Shown here: positions 1 through 6,460 of the stretch, one piece after another
Layout: each line of letters starts with the position of its first letter
How positions within the stretch are numbered: position 1 is the stretch's first letter
Origin: JAWXCM01 sp034408745
GTDB lineage: Bacteria > Acidobacteriota > Terriglobia > Bryobacterales > Bryobacteraceae
Reading direction: 5' to 3'
NCBI GenBank assembly: GCA_034408745.1
Contig: JAWXCM010000231.1
Span: forward strand, 1-7,373
Length of the DNA stretch: 7,373 bases
Made by a program: the position numbers and the translations under genes
The notes under the pieces: generated by a model
Told to the model about the DNA's origin: nothing
Databases searched by the model: none
What the model saw: only the letters and a program-made list of their open reading frames with translations

Positions 1-23
1 CTGGTTTAGCGTGGGATCTAAAA

Positions 24-51
24 TTGAGGTGGGAGTGAAAACCTATACATT
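24..51 (+). promoter_or_regulatory. Candidate sigma70-type promoter for the cas operon (weak)
   Basis: TTGAGG at 24-29 and TACATT at 46-51 each match the -35 and -10 consensus at four of six bases and are 16 bases apart. The surrounding 20-56 stretch is the most AT-rich part of the window. A start site would fall near 58, inside the inverted repeat at 55-83. TATACA at 44-49 is an alternative -10 but leaves only a 14-base spacer. This is a motif match only. The real promoter could lie left of the window. Confidence 0.25.
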
Positions 52-54
52 GTG

Positions 55-83
55 ATCTGTGGCTCACGTGGTGAGCCACAGAT
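55..83. promoter_or_regulatory. Perfect 13-bp inverted repeat upstream of cas3 (operator or 5' mRNA hairpin)
   Basis: The left arm ATCTGTGGCTCAC (55-67) and right arm GTGAGCCACAGAT (71-83) are exact reverse complements separated by GTG (68-70). The centre contains CACGTG. It lies between the candidate promoter and the preferred cas3 start at 128. As DNA it could be the operator of a dimeric regulator. As RNA it would be a stable hairpin at or near the 5' end of the operon transcript. No T-run directly follows it on either strand, so it does not look like an intrinsic terminator. The inverted repeat is directly visible; its role is inferred. Confidence 0.6.
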
Positions 84-127
84 GCGATATCTTTTGCGAC
101 ACCATGGGCTTCGGTGACCGATCTGCC

Positions 128-2461
128 ATGACTGATTTTCTTGCACACACCCGGACAGATGGTGGTCCCCAACATCTCCTTCATGAACACCTCGCCGCAG
201 TGGCGATGGCGGCGCGTGGGTTCGCTGAACCTCTGCACTCTCCGCAATGGGCTCACCTTGCAGGCCTGTGGCACGACCTGGGGAAATACAGGCCCGGCTT
301 TCAACGGTACATCCGCGTGGTCAGCGATGCGCACATCGAAGGCAAGCTTCCCGCGAGCAGCGACAAAACCCACTCCGCCGCCGGTGCGCTACATGCTCTA
401 CGCGTAATCGAAGCACAATGGGGTGCGCAGTGGGGCGTGTTGGGCAGGGTGCTCGCCTACGTCATCGCCGGCCACCATGCGGGTCTGGGTGATTGGGTCA
501 CGCGGGTAGGGCCACGCCTGCTTGGCACCGGCGCTCCCGATAGTGAACGCGAGTACGAAGAAGCCCTTGCCGCGTGCACGGCGACTTCTCCCGAATTTTT
601 GCAGTTGCCAGCTGGCTTCGACCTTCAAAGTGCCCTTGCTGCCATTCCCGGGCCCAAGTCCGATCAGCCGCTAACGGTTTCACTGTGGATCCGGATGCTG
701 TTTTCGGCATTGGTAGATGCCGACTTCCTTGATACCGAGCGGTTCATGAATGAAGGCAAGGCCGAGCGTCGCCATGGCATGCCGCCATTAGACGACTACT
801 TGACCCGGCTGAACGAACACCTTGCCTCAAAGGCCGCCGACGTCAACGATCAGGGCCGCGCCCATGAACCTGTAATGCGTGCGCGCACCGACGTACTTCG
901 ACAGTGCCGCGAGAAAGCGTTGCTTGCACCCGGTGTTTACACGTTGACGGTGCCCACTGGCGGCGGAAAAACGTTGTCATCGCTGGCCTTCGCCCTGCAA
1001 CACGCGAAGTCTCACGGCAAGCGCCGGGTGATTTACGCCATTCCGTACACCAGCATCATCGAGCAAACGGGCGACGTATTCAGCCGCATCTTCGGCGCCG
1101 AGCATGTCATCGAGCATCACAGCCAATCCGACACCGATGAACGCGACGAAACATCGCGAAGCAGGCTTGCCAGCGAAAATTGGGACGCCCCGCTGATCGT
1201 CACGACCAACGTGCAATTGTTCGAATCCCTCTTTGCGGCTCGCACTTCACGTTGCCGCAAGCTGCACAATATTGCGGGCAGCGTAATAGTCTTGGACGAA
1301 GCTCAACTACTGCCTCCCGATTTTCTACAACCCATTCTTGATGCGTTGAATGTGCTGGTCACACACTTCGGCGTCACGCTGCTCCTGTGTACCGCCACGC
1401 AACCGACTCTGGGCGACAGCAAACGCTTCGACCCCCGCCAGAGTCTGCGCGGTCTGCCCACACCCACGCGCATCATCGACGATGAAGCGGCCCTGTTCGC
1501 CGCATTGCGCCGCGTAGAGATCGAATGGCCCGACGATCTGCACACGCCTCTGCCTACCGAAACCCTGGTGGCGCGCCTCGCCGAGCATGCATGTGTGCTC
1601 GTCATCGTCAACACGCGCAATGATGCCGCGGAAATAGTGAAGGCCCTTGATTCGGCAACTGGAAACGACACGCTGCACTTGTCAGCCGCGATGTGTGGCC
1701 AGCACCGGGCCGATGTGATCACAGAAATTCGAGAGCGGCTGGCTGCGCGGCGAGCCGGCAATGATTTACGGCCGTTGCGGGTGGTAAGTACCCAGTTAGT
1801 GGAGGCCGGTGTCGATATCGATTTCCCGGTAGTGTTTCGCGCACTGGCGGGGCTCGATTCAGTGGCCCAGGCTGCCGGTCGCTGCAACCGCGAAGGGCAA
1901 CTGCTCGATGGCGGCAAGGTGGTGGTCTTCGTACGCGACATTCCAAAGCCGTTGCATCAGGTGCGCAATGGTGCCGATTCAACGCGCAGTGTGGTACAGA
2001 CTGGCAGCGACGCGCTTTCGCCAAGCACGTTCGAGCGCTACTTCCCGATGTATTACGCGGGCTTCCCAAGCCGGGATCGACACGGCATCGTCGAGCACCT
2101 CAAGAAAACTCCGAGCCTCGAGTTCGAGTTCCGCATCGCCGCCGACAAATTCCGGCTCATCGATGACGCAGACCAATCGACGGTCATTGTTCCATACTTC
2201 GGCGTAAAAGCGGAGGCTATGGAACCGTTAGTCAAAAAGCTGCGAAAGGGCGACACCGACCGCTGGTTGCTGCGCAAACTCCAGCGTTACACCGTCACGG
2301 TTCGACGCAAGCTGGTGGACAAGTGGGCGACGCAAGGAGACGTTCAGGAATTGGGCGCAGGGGTGGGCATGTATCTGCTCATCGATGAACTGCGCTACGA
2401 CACGCGGCTCGGGCTGTTGCCCGAGGGGCATGCGCTCGATGCGGCGAGTCTGGTGCAGTGA
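128..2461 (+). CDS. cas3: CRISPR-associated nuclease-helicase Cas3 (type I-C)
   Basis: Cas3 is recruited by target-bound Cascade to nick the displaced strand and degrade DNA while unwinding it with ATP. Counted from ATG 128 (777 residues), the N-terminal HD nuclease shows His21 (EHL), HD at 49-50 in WHDLGK, His82 (THS), HH at 116-117 (GHHAGL), and SALVDAD near 193-199. The superfamily 2 helicase follows, with Walker A TGGGKT (277-282), a DEAQ box (390-393), TATQP (422-426), motif V STQLVEAGVDID (about 554-565) and motif VI QAAGRCNR (581-588). A C-terminal domain completes it. All key residues seem intact and the length is normal for I-C. The frame is open back to GTG 59, but that codon sits inside the 55-83 hairpin. 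ATG 128 has GGTGA at 113-117 ten bases ahead, and homologues begin near its MTDFLAH. ATG 104 is another option. The gene is first in the operon, 22 bases before cas5c. Confidence 0.97.
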   Translation: MTDFLAHTRTDGGPQHLLHEHLAAVAMAARGFAEPLHSPQWAHLAGLWHDLGKYRPGFQRYIRVVSDAHIEGKLPASSDKTHSAAGALHALRVIEAQWGAQWGVLGRVLAYVIAGHHAGLGDWVTRVGPRLLGTGAPDSEREYEEALAACTATSPEFLQLPAGFDLQSALAAIPGPKSDQPLTVSLWIRMLFSALVDADFLDTERFMNEGKAERRHGMPPLDDYLTRLNEHLASKAADVNDQGRAHEPVMRARTDVLRQCREKALLAPGVYTLTVPTGGGKTLSSLAFALQHAKSHGKRRVIYAIPYTSIIEQTGDVFSRIFGAEHVIEHHSQSDTDERDETSRSRLASENWDAPLIVTTNVQLFESLFAARTSRCRKLHNIAGSVIVLDEAQLLPPDFLQPILDALNVLVTHFGVTLLLCTATQPTLGDSKRFDPRQSLRGLPTPTRIIDDEAALFAALRRVEIEWPDDLHTPLPTETLVARLAEHACVLVIVNTRNDAAEIVKALDSATGNDTLHLSAAMCGQHRADVITEIRERLAARRAGNDLRPLRVVSTQLVEAGVDIDFPVVFRALAGLDSVAQAAGRCNREGQLLDGGKVVVFVRDIPKPLHQVRNGADSTRSVVQTGSDALSPSTFERYFPMYYAGFPSRDRHGIVEHLKKTPSLEFEFRIAADKFRLIDDADQSTVIVPYFGVKAEAMEPLVKKLRKGDTDRWLLRKLQRYTVTVRRKLVDKWATQGDVQELGAGVGMYLLIDELRYDTRLGLLPEGHALDAASLVQ

Positions 2462-2472
2462 GCATTTGAAAC

Positions 2473-2478
2473 AGGAGG
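2473..2478 (+). promoter_or_regulatory. Strong ribosome binding site that fixes the cas5c start
   Basis: AGGAGG ends five bases before ATG 2484, in the 22-base gap after the cas3 stop. The same frame is open upstream to an ATG at 2385 inside cas3, but those codons are not Cas5-like. The SD and the MNRYCLAISG start, which resembles family N-termini, decide for 2484. Confidence 0.85.
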
Positions 2479-2483
2479 ATTCC

Positions 2484-3140
2484 ATGAATCGCTACTGCCT
2501 CGCAATTTCTGGCGACCTGGCCTGCTTCACTCGACCCGAAATGAAGGTCGAGCGGGTGTCGTACGACGTTATGACGCCGTCTGCAGCGCGCGCCGTGTTC
2601 GAATCCATTTTGTGGAAGCCTGCCATACGCTGGCATGTTCGGCGGATCGAGGTACTCAAGCCCATCCGCTTCGTCAACTTGCGGCGCAACGAGGTCGCGT
2701 CGGTCATCTCGACGCGTAAGGTGCAGCAGGCCATGGCCGCGGGCGCCGGCGACCTTGCGATATACGTCGAAGACGATCGGCAGCAACGCGCCGGGCTGTT
2801 GCTTCGGGACGTTGCGTACCGCGTGCACGCGGATATGGAAGTGCGTGCAGATCGACAAGACCCGATGCCACCGCAAAAATATCACGCCATGTTCGAGCGC
2901 CGCGCCGAGCACGGCCAATGTGTCAACCAGCCCTACCTCGGTTGCCGGGAGTTCGCCGCGCGGGTGCGTTTGGTCGCCGACCCCGAAACGGATGCTTCGC
3001 CTATCGACGATACGCGCGACCTTGGTTGGATGCTGCATGACCTGGATTTCAAGGACCCGACCGACCCGCAACCGGTGTTCTTTCGCGCCCAGATGACCGC
3101 TGGTGTCATTGAAGTGAGCACGCTGGGAGCGGCGCGATGA
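2484..3140 (+). CDS. cas5c: Type I-C Cascade subunit Cas5c (Cas5d), predicted pre-crRNA endoribonuclease
   Basis: In type I-C, which lacks Cas6, Cas5c cuts the CRISPR repeat transcript and keeps the 5' handle of the crRNA in Cascade. The 218-residue product has family signatures: DLACFTRPEMKVERVSYDVMTPSAAR (11-36, only key parts needed), the SILWKPAIRW block (41-50), PIRF (60-63), RRNEV (67-71), and GQ..NQPYLGCREF (144-157). From a remembered alignment to the Bacillus halodurans enzyme (catalytic Tyr46, Lys116, His117), the matching positions here are Leu43, Lys132 and Tyr133, with His134 next to them, so the active site may be arranged differently. The end overlaps cas8c by four bases (ATGA), implying coupled translation. 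Family assignment is firm; cleavage activity is inferred. Confidence 0.96.
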   Translation: MNRYCLAISGDLACFTRPEMKVERVSYDVMTPSAARAVFESILWKPAIRWHVRRIEVLKPIRFVNLRRNEVASVISTRKVQQAMAAGAGDLAIYVEDDRQQRAGLLLRDVAYRVHADMEVRADRQDPMPPQKYHAMFERRAEHGQCVNQPYLGCREFAARVRLVADPETDASPIDDTRDLGWMLHDLDFKDPTDPQPVFFRAQMTAGVIEVSTLGAAR

Positions 3141-4900
3141 TCCTGCAGGAGTTGGTGCGCTACTACGACCGCAAGTCGCGTGACCCCGTCCCGGCAAACA
3201 GGCTCCCGAGCTTTGGACTCGAGGACAAGGACATTCCGTTCGTCATCGAGATCGCGCAGGACGGCCACGTAGTTCAGTTGCGAGACACTCGGCAGATGGA
3301 CGGAAAGAAAAATCGCGCCCAGTCATTTCTTGTTCCCCAGGGCGTCAAGAAAACATCAGGTGTGGCATCCAACCTGCTGTGGGACAGTGCGGCCTACGTG
3401 ATCGGACTTGAAAAGGCGCGCAAAGGAAAGGCCGAAGTTACACCACACGCTGCGTTTCGCGCTCGAATCGAATCATTGCCGGCCGCGGCACGTGGCGACG
3501 ACGGTGTACGCGCAGTCCTCGCAGCACTCGATCGTGCTGACTGGTCTATGCTACAAGCACATCCTGCGTGGCTGGAGATTCAGGAAACCAATCCGGTCAT
3601 GACCTTTCGACTTAGCGGCAACATCGATCTGGTCTGCCAGCGCCCCAATGTAATCGCGGCGACGCTTCCTGCTCCCAACCCAGATGCGCCAAACGGCATA
3701 TGCCTCGTTGAAGGCGTTGACGCACCCGTCCAACGCACTCATCCATCCATCAAAGGTGTATGGGGCGCACAAAGCTCAGGCGCAAACATTGTGTCCTTCA
3801 ATGCGCGCGCCTTCGAGTCCTATGGCAAGACCGAGCGCCAGGGCGAGAACGCTCCCATAGGGGAGCGCGCCGCGTTTGCCTACACGACCGCGCTGAATCA
3901 CCTGTTAGCGAAGGAATCGCGGAACCGCGTGCAAGTCGGCGATGCCTCCACCGTGTTCTGGGCCGACAGTGAGACCCGCTTCGATGGGGAGTTCACGCTA
4001 GCCGACTTCTTTGGCGAAGCCAAGGACAACCCAGATCGTGGCGTTCGTGCGGTTCAGGCGCTCCACGAAGCAATTGCGAAAGGTCAGTTACCAATCGGCG
4101 AGCGTGATGTGCACTTCTTTGTACTGGGCTTGGCCCCGAACGCCGCGCGCATAAGCGTGCGCTTCTGGTTGCGAACCACATTTGCAGAACTGGCGCCTCG
4201 GATTCTTCAACATTTCGAGGACTTGAAAGTCGTTCGTCGCTTCGACAGCGATCCAAACTACCCATCGCTATTCCGGCTCCTCTCGAGCCTTGCGCTGCTA
4301 GGCAAGCACGACAACGTGCCACCACGTCTGGCGGGCGAATGGATGCGCGCCATCCTGGAAGGTCTCCCCTACCCCGCGACACTTTTGAATGCCGCAGTCG
4401 TGCGGTGCAAAGCCGAGCAGGAAGTCACCACCCTGCGCGCAGCCGTGCTGAAGGCTTGGCTCAATCGAGAGTATCGGCGCACTCATCCGCTTGCCCGTAC
4501 TGACCACCAACAATTCAAGGAGGAACTTGACATGCAGCAAACCGACGCACCCTACCTGCTGGGTCGCTTGTTTGCCGTGCTCGAGCGCATTCAGCAACAG
4601 GCCCAGCCCGGTATCAACGCCACCATTCGCGATCGCTACTATGGCGCCGCGTCCACCAATCCGGTGTCGGTGTTCACGACGCTATTGCGTTTGAAGAACG
4701 CTCATCTCAAAAAATTGACCGAGGGGCAGACGGCCTACTTCGAAAGGCTGATCGGCGAAGTGATGGCGCCGCTGTCCGACTTTCCGCGCCAGCTCGCATT
4801 GCCGCAGCAGGCCAAGTTCGCGATCGGCTACTACCACCAGCGGCAAGCCTTCTATACCCGCAAGGGCGAATCGAACGACACACCGACTTTGGAGACCTGA
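3137..4900 (+). CDS. cas8c: Type I-C Cascade large subunit Cas8c (Csd1)
   Basis: Cas8c is the large subunit of the I-C effector. It recognises the PAM, helps open the target and provides the surface for Cas3 recruitment. The 587-residue protein shows Csd1 hallmarks: the N-terminal MILQELVRYYDR, the block SFNARAFESYGKTERQGENA continuing into PIGERAAFAYTTALNHLL (about 220-257), VFWADSE (273-279), and the FVLGLAPNAARISVRFWLR region (328-346). Length is normal for the family. The start is ATG 3137 with GGGAG at 3125-3129, overlapping the cas5c stop as ATGA. The last 122 codons carry a separate ribosome binding site and start for Cas11c, so the gene encodes two proteins in one frame. There is no sign of truncation or frameshift. 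Confidence 0.96.
   Translation: MILQELVRYYDRKSRDPVPANRLPSFGLEDKDIPFVIEIAQDGHVVQLRDTRQMDGKKNRAQSFLVPQGVKKTSGVASNLLWDSAAYVIGLEKARKGKAEVTPHAAFRARIESLPAAARGDDGVRAVLAALDRADWSMLQAHPAWLEIQETNPVMTFRLSGNIDLVCQRPNVIAATLPAPNPDAPNGICLVEGVDAPVQRTHPSIKGVWGAQSSGANIVSFNARAFESYGKTERQGENAPIGERAAFAYTTALNHLLAKESRNRVQVGDASTVFWADSETRFDGEFTLADFFGEAKDNPDRGVRAVQALHEAIAKGQLPIGERDVHFFVLGLAPNAARISVRFWLRTTFAELAPRILQHFEDLKVVRRFDSDPNYPSLFRLLSSLALLGKHDNVPPRLAGEWMRAILEGLPYPATLLNAAVVRCKAEQEVTTLRAAVLKAWLNREYRRTHPLARTDHQQFKEELDMQQTDAPYLLGRLFAVLERIQQQAQPGINATIRDRYYGAASTNPVSVFTTLLRLKNAHLKKLTEGQTAYFERLIGEVMAPLSDFPRQLALPQQAKFAIGYYHQRQAFYTRKGESNDTPTLET
4517..4523 (+). promoter_or_regulatory. Internal Shine-Dalgarno site for Cas11c within cas8c
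   Basis: AAGGAGG lies inside the cas8c reading frame, eight bases before the in-frame ATG at 4532. It is as strong as or stronger than the site of any other gene in the window. An SD this good inside a coding region, at the expected place for the small subunit, supports internal initiation. Confidence 0.85.
4532..4900 (+). CDS. cas11c: Type I-C Cascade small subunit Cas11c, made by internal initiation within cas8c
   Basis: This frame is identical to the cas8c C-terminus, from Met466 to the shared stop, giving a separate 122-residue protein beginning MQQTDAPYLLGRLFAVLERIQ. Type I-C systems are known to make Cas11c this way. Two copies line the Cascade backbone and steady the displaced DNA strand and the R-loop. 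The support here is the ideal SD at 4517-4523, eight-base spacing, an in-frame ATG, and a length matching known Cas11c. The product looks largely alpha-helical, with blocks such as LLGRLFAVLERIQQQA and AYFERLIGEVMAPL. The internal signal is seen directly; the function comes from the family. Most annotation pipelines would miss it because it is nested in cas8c. Confidence 0.85.
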   Translation: MQQTDAPYLLGRLFAVLERIQQQAQPGINATIRDRYYGAASTNPVSVFTTLLRLKNAHLKKLTEGQTAYFERLIGEVMAPLSDFPRQLALPQQAKFAIGYYHQRQAFYTRKGESNDTPTLET

Positions 4901-4902
4901 AC

Positions 4903-5823
4903 ATGACGCTTACTTCCCGCTATGACTTTGTTCTGCTGTTCGACGTCAAAGACGGCAACCCCAACGGCGATCCTGACGCGGGCAACTTGCCACGGATGGA
5001 TGCCGAAACCGGGCACGGCCTCGTGACCGACGTGTCGCTCAAGCGCAAGGTACGCAACTATGTCGGAATGGTGAAAGAATGCAATCCGCCGCATGACATC
5101 TACATCAAGGAAAAGGGCGTGCTGGAGCGCATTCATCGCGCGGCCTACGAAGAGATCGGTAAAACTGGCGAGTTGGCTGACGATGGAAAGGAAGGCAAGA
5201 AAAAACGCAAGGGCAGTGAAGACAGTGTCAAGGCCGCACGCAATTGGATATGCAAGAATTTCTTCGACGTGCGTACCTTCGGTGCTGTGATGTCCACTGG
5301 CGTGAACTGCGGCCAGGTCCGAGGGCCGGTGCAGATGACATTTGCACGCTCCATCGACCCGGTGATTGCGTCGGAACATTCCATCACCCGCATGGCAGTG
5401 GCGACCGAGGTGGAAGCCGAGAAGCAACACGGCGACAACCGTACCATGGGCCGGAAACACACGGTGCCCTATGGTCTCTACCGCAGCCACGGATTCGTGT
5501 CGTCATTTCTGGCGAAGCAAACAGGCTTTTCGGCCGACGATCTGGAACTCTTCCTGAAGGCCCTGGAGGATATGTTCGAGCATGACCGGTCCGCCGCCCG
5601 CGGGCAAATGGCTACGCGAGGGTTGTATGTGTTCAAGCACGACAGCGAGCTGGGCAATGCCCACGCGCACTCGCTCTTCGACCGATTGACTGTTGCAGCT
5701 ATCGATCCAGCGTCGCCGGCTCGCGCTTTCGCCGCATACTCCGTATTGTACGATGGCAGTCCGGTCGAGGTCGGGCAATCATTGCAGGCCGCGCCCGGAG
5801 TGACGCTCATTCGGAGGTGCTAG
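4903..5823 (+). CDS. cas7c: Type I-C Cascade backbone subunit Cas7c (Csd2)
   Basis: Cas7c polymerises along the crRNA spacer to form the Cascade backbone that pairs the guide with target DNA. The 306-residue product has the RRM-like start RYDFVLLFDVKDGNPNGDPD (6-25), RMDAETGHGLVTDVSLKRK (31-49), the core NFFDVRTFGAVMSTGVN (119-135), GQVRGPVQMTFARSIDP (137-153), the strongly conserved ITRMAVAT (161-168), and MGRKHTVPYGLYR (182-194). A lysine-rich stretch at 89-110 (DGKEGKKKRKGS) is probably a surface loop, as in other I-C Cas7 proteins. ATG 4903 follows the cas8c stop by two bases, with GGAG at 4891-4894. Its last codons (CGG AGG at 5812-5817) contain the SD for the DUF433 gene downstream. It appears full length. 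Confidence 0.96.
   Translation: MTLTSRYDFVLLFDVKDGNPNGDPDAGNLPRMDAETGHGLVTDVSLKRKVRNYVGMVKECNPPHDIYIKEKGVLERIHRAAYEEIGKTGELADDGKEGKKKRKGSEDSVKAARNWICKNFFDVRTFGAVMSTGVNCGQVRGPVQMTFARSIDPVIASEHSITRMAVATEVEAEKQHGDNRTMGRKHTVPYGLYRSHGFVSSFLAKQTGFSADDLELFLKALEDMFEHDRSAARGQMATRGLYVFKHDSELGNAHAHSLFDRLTVAAIDPASPARAFAAYSVLYDGSPVEVGQSLQAAPGVTLIRRC
5813..5817 (+). promoter_or_regulatory. Ribosome binding site for the DUF433 gene inside the last cas7c codons
   Basis: GGAGG is formed by the two arginine codons for cas7c residues 304-305 and lies eight bases before ATG 5826. It favours ATG 5826 over an in-frame GTG at 5817, which overlaps the SD itself. Ribosomes finishing cas7c at 5823 pass directly over this site, which would link antitoxin translation to that of Cas7c. 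Confidence 0.75.
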
Positions 5824-5825
5824 AC

Positions 5826-6080
5826 ATGGATTGGCAAGGACGCATCGTTACCGACCCCGACACCCTGTTCGGCAAACCCCGCATCGCGGGCACGCGCATC
5901 GGTGTCGAGTTCGTGCTCGATCTGCTGGCGTCAGGCTGGAGCGAGGCAAAGATCCTCGACAGTTACCCGCATCTGAAGCCCGACGATTTGCAAGCGGTCT
6001 TCGCCTTCGTGCGGGACTGCCTGAAGGATGAGTCGTTTATCCTGCAGCCGAAAGCGATAGCGGGCCAAGTTCAGGCTTGA
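5826..6080 (+). CDS. DUF433 domain protein, predicted antitoxin of a toxin-antitoxin pair
   Basis: The 84-residue product carries a complete DUF433 (COG2442) domain: RIVTDPDTLFGKPRIAGTRI (6-25), a helix with LDLLASGWSEAKILDSYPHL (31-50), and KPDDLQAVFAFVRD (51-64). The domain is a small helix-turn-helix-like fold. Genes of this family often sit directly before DUF5615 PIN-like genes, and that pairing was predicted to be a toxin-antitoxin system. By that logic this protein would bind and neutralise the downstream nuclease and might repress its own transcription. The start is two bases after the cas7c stop, and the end overlaps the next gene by TTGA. It is not a standard Cas gene; finding it within a cas operon is unusual. 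Family assignment is strong; the antitoxin role is inferred from pairing. Confidence 0.85.
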   Translation: MDWQGRIVTDPDTLFGKPRIAGTRIGVEFVLDLLASGWSEAKILDSYPHLKPDDLQAVFAFVRDCLKDESFILQPKAIAGQVQA

Positions 6081-6460
6081 AAACGGCGCGAAGCGTGTTG
6101 CTCGACGAAAACATGCCGCGCGGCGTGGCTGAGGGGTTAGCTGCGGCCGGGCACGACGTGCTGACCGTCGGCAACATCGCACCCGGCATTGACGATCGTG
6201 CAGTACTTTCTCTCGCGCGGGAACGTCAGCGCTGGCTGCTCACATTAGATGCCGACTTCGGCGACCTGGTATTTCGCAAAGGCGCGACGCCGCCAACGGC
6301 CGTGTTTTATTTTCGCGTCCATCCGATAGTGGCGTCCGAATTATTGGCACTCGCGCTGCGTGCTCTTGAGGAGGACGCCGACGCATGTATTACGGTAGTC
6401 ACGCGCGACGGCATGCGCAAGCGGCCGTTTGCTGCGGCGGTGACAATTGCAGGCGTCTGA
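6077..6460 (+). CDS. DUF5615 PIN-like protein, predicted ribonuclease toxin
   Basis: The 127-residue product matches the DUF5615 (COG4634) PIN-like family, which is predicted to cleave RNA with metal-binding acidic residues. Visible are VLLDENMPRGVAEGLAAAGH (8-27) with Asp10-Glu11, the block PGIDDRAVLSLARE (36-49) with Asp39-Asp40, and WLLTLDADFGDLVF (53-66) with Asp58 and Asp60. These fit a PIN acidic site, which looks intact. TTG 6077 is chosen because the frame is closed by TGA at 6029, no other start lies between, and ATG 6113 would remove the LLDEN motif. No clear SD is seen, so translation probably depends on the overlapping DUF433 gene (TTGA). It overlaps cas4 by 14 bases. A non-toxic nuclease role in CRISPR adaptation is possible but untested. 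Confidence 0.85.
   Translation: MKTARSVLLDENMPRGVAEGLAAAGHDVLTVGNIAPGIDDRAVLSLARERQRWLLTLDADFGDLVFRKGATPPTAVFYFRVHPIVASELLALALRALEEDADACITVVTRDGMRKRPFAAAVTIAGV

Noticed and set aside
55..94. Inverted repeat followed by TCTTTT as an intrinsic terminator
   Set aside because: The T-rich stretch is short and about five or more bases away from the stem, and no T-run follows on the other strand.
1..127. Possible CRISPR repeat or array fragment near GTGAAAAC
   Set aside because: There is only one GTGAAAAC (36-43) and no repeated units with spacers; nothing else in the window repeats at CRISPR spacing.
1303..1941. Minus-strand open frame of 212 codons opposite cas3
   Set aside because: It is antisense to well-conserved helicase motifs, has Arg/Ser/Ala-rich low-complexity content and no family resemblance; typical of high-GC shadow frames.
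2385..2483. Upstream extension of cas5c to an ATG inside cas3
   Set aside because: The extra 33 residues are not Cas5-like, and AGGAGG at 2473-2478 places the start at 2484.
2379..3197. Minus-strand open frame of 272 codons opposite cas5c
   Set aside because: It lies fully antisense to cas5c and its junctions, has no recognisable domain and is explained by codon bias of the real gene.
4852..5490. Minus-strand open frame of 212 codons opposite cas7c
   Set aside because: It is hydrophobic and His-rich in places, but antisense to conserved Cas7c motifs and without SD or family match.
5826..6460. The inserted pair as anti-CRISPR or as decayed remnants of a mobile element
   Set aside because: Both reading frames are intact with recognisable DUF433 and DUF5615 motifs. 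No transposase, terminal inverted repeats or target duplication are visible at the borders.
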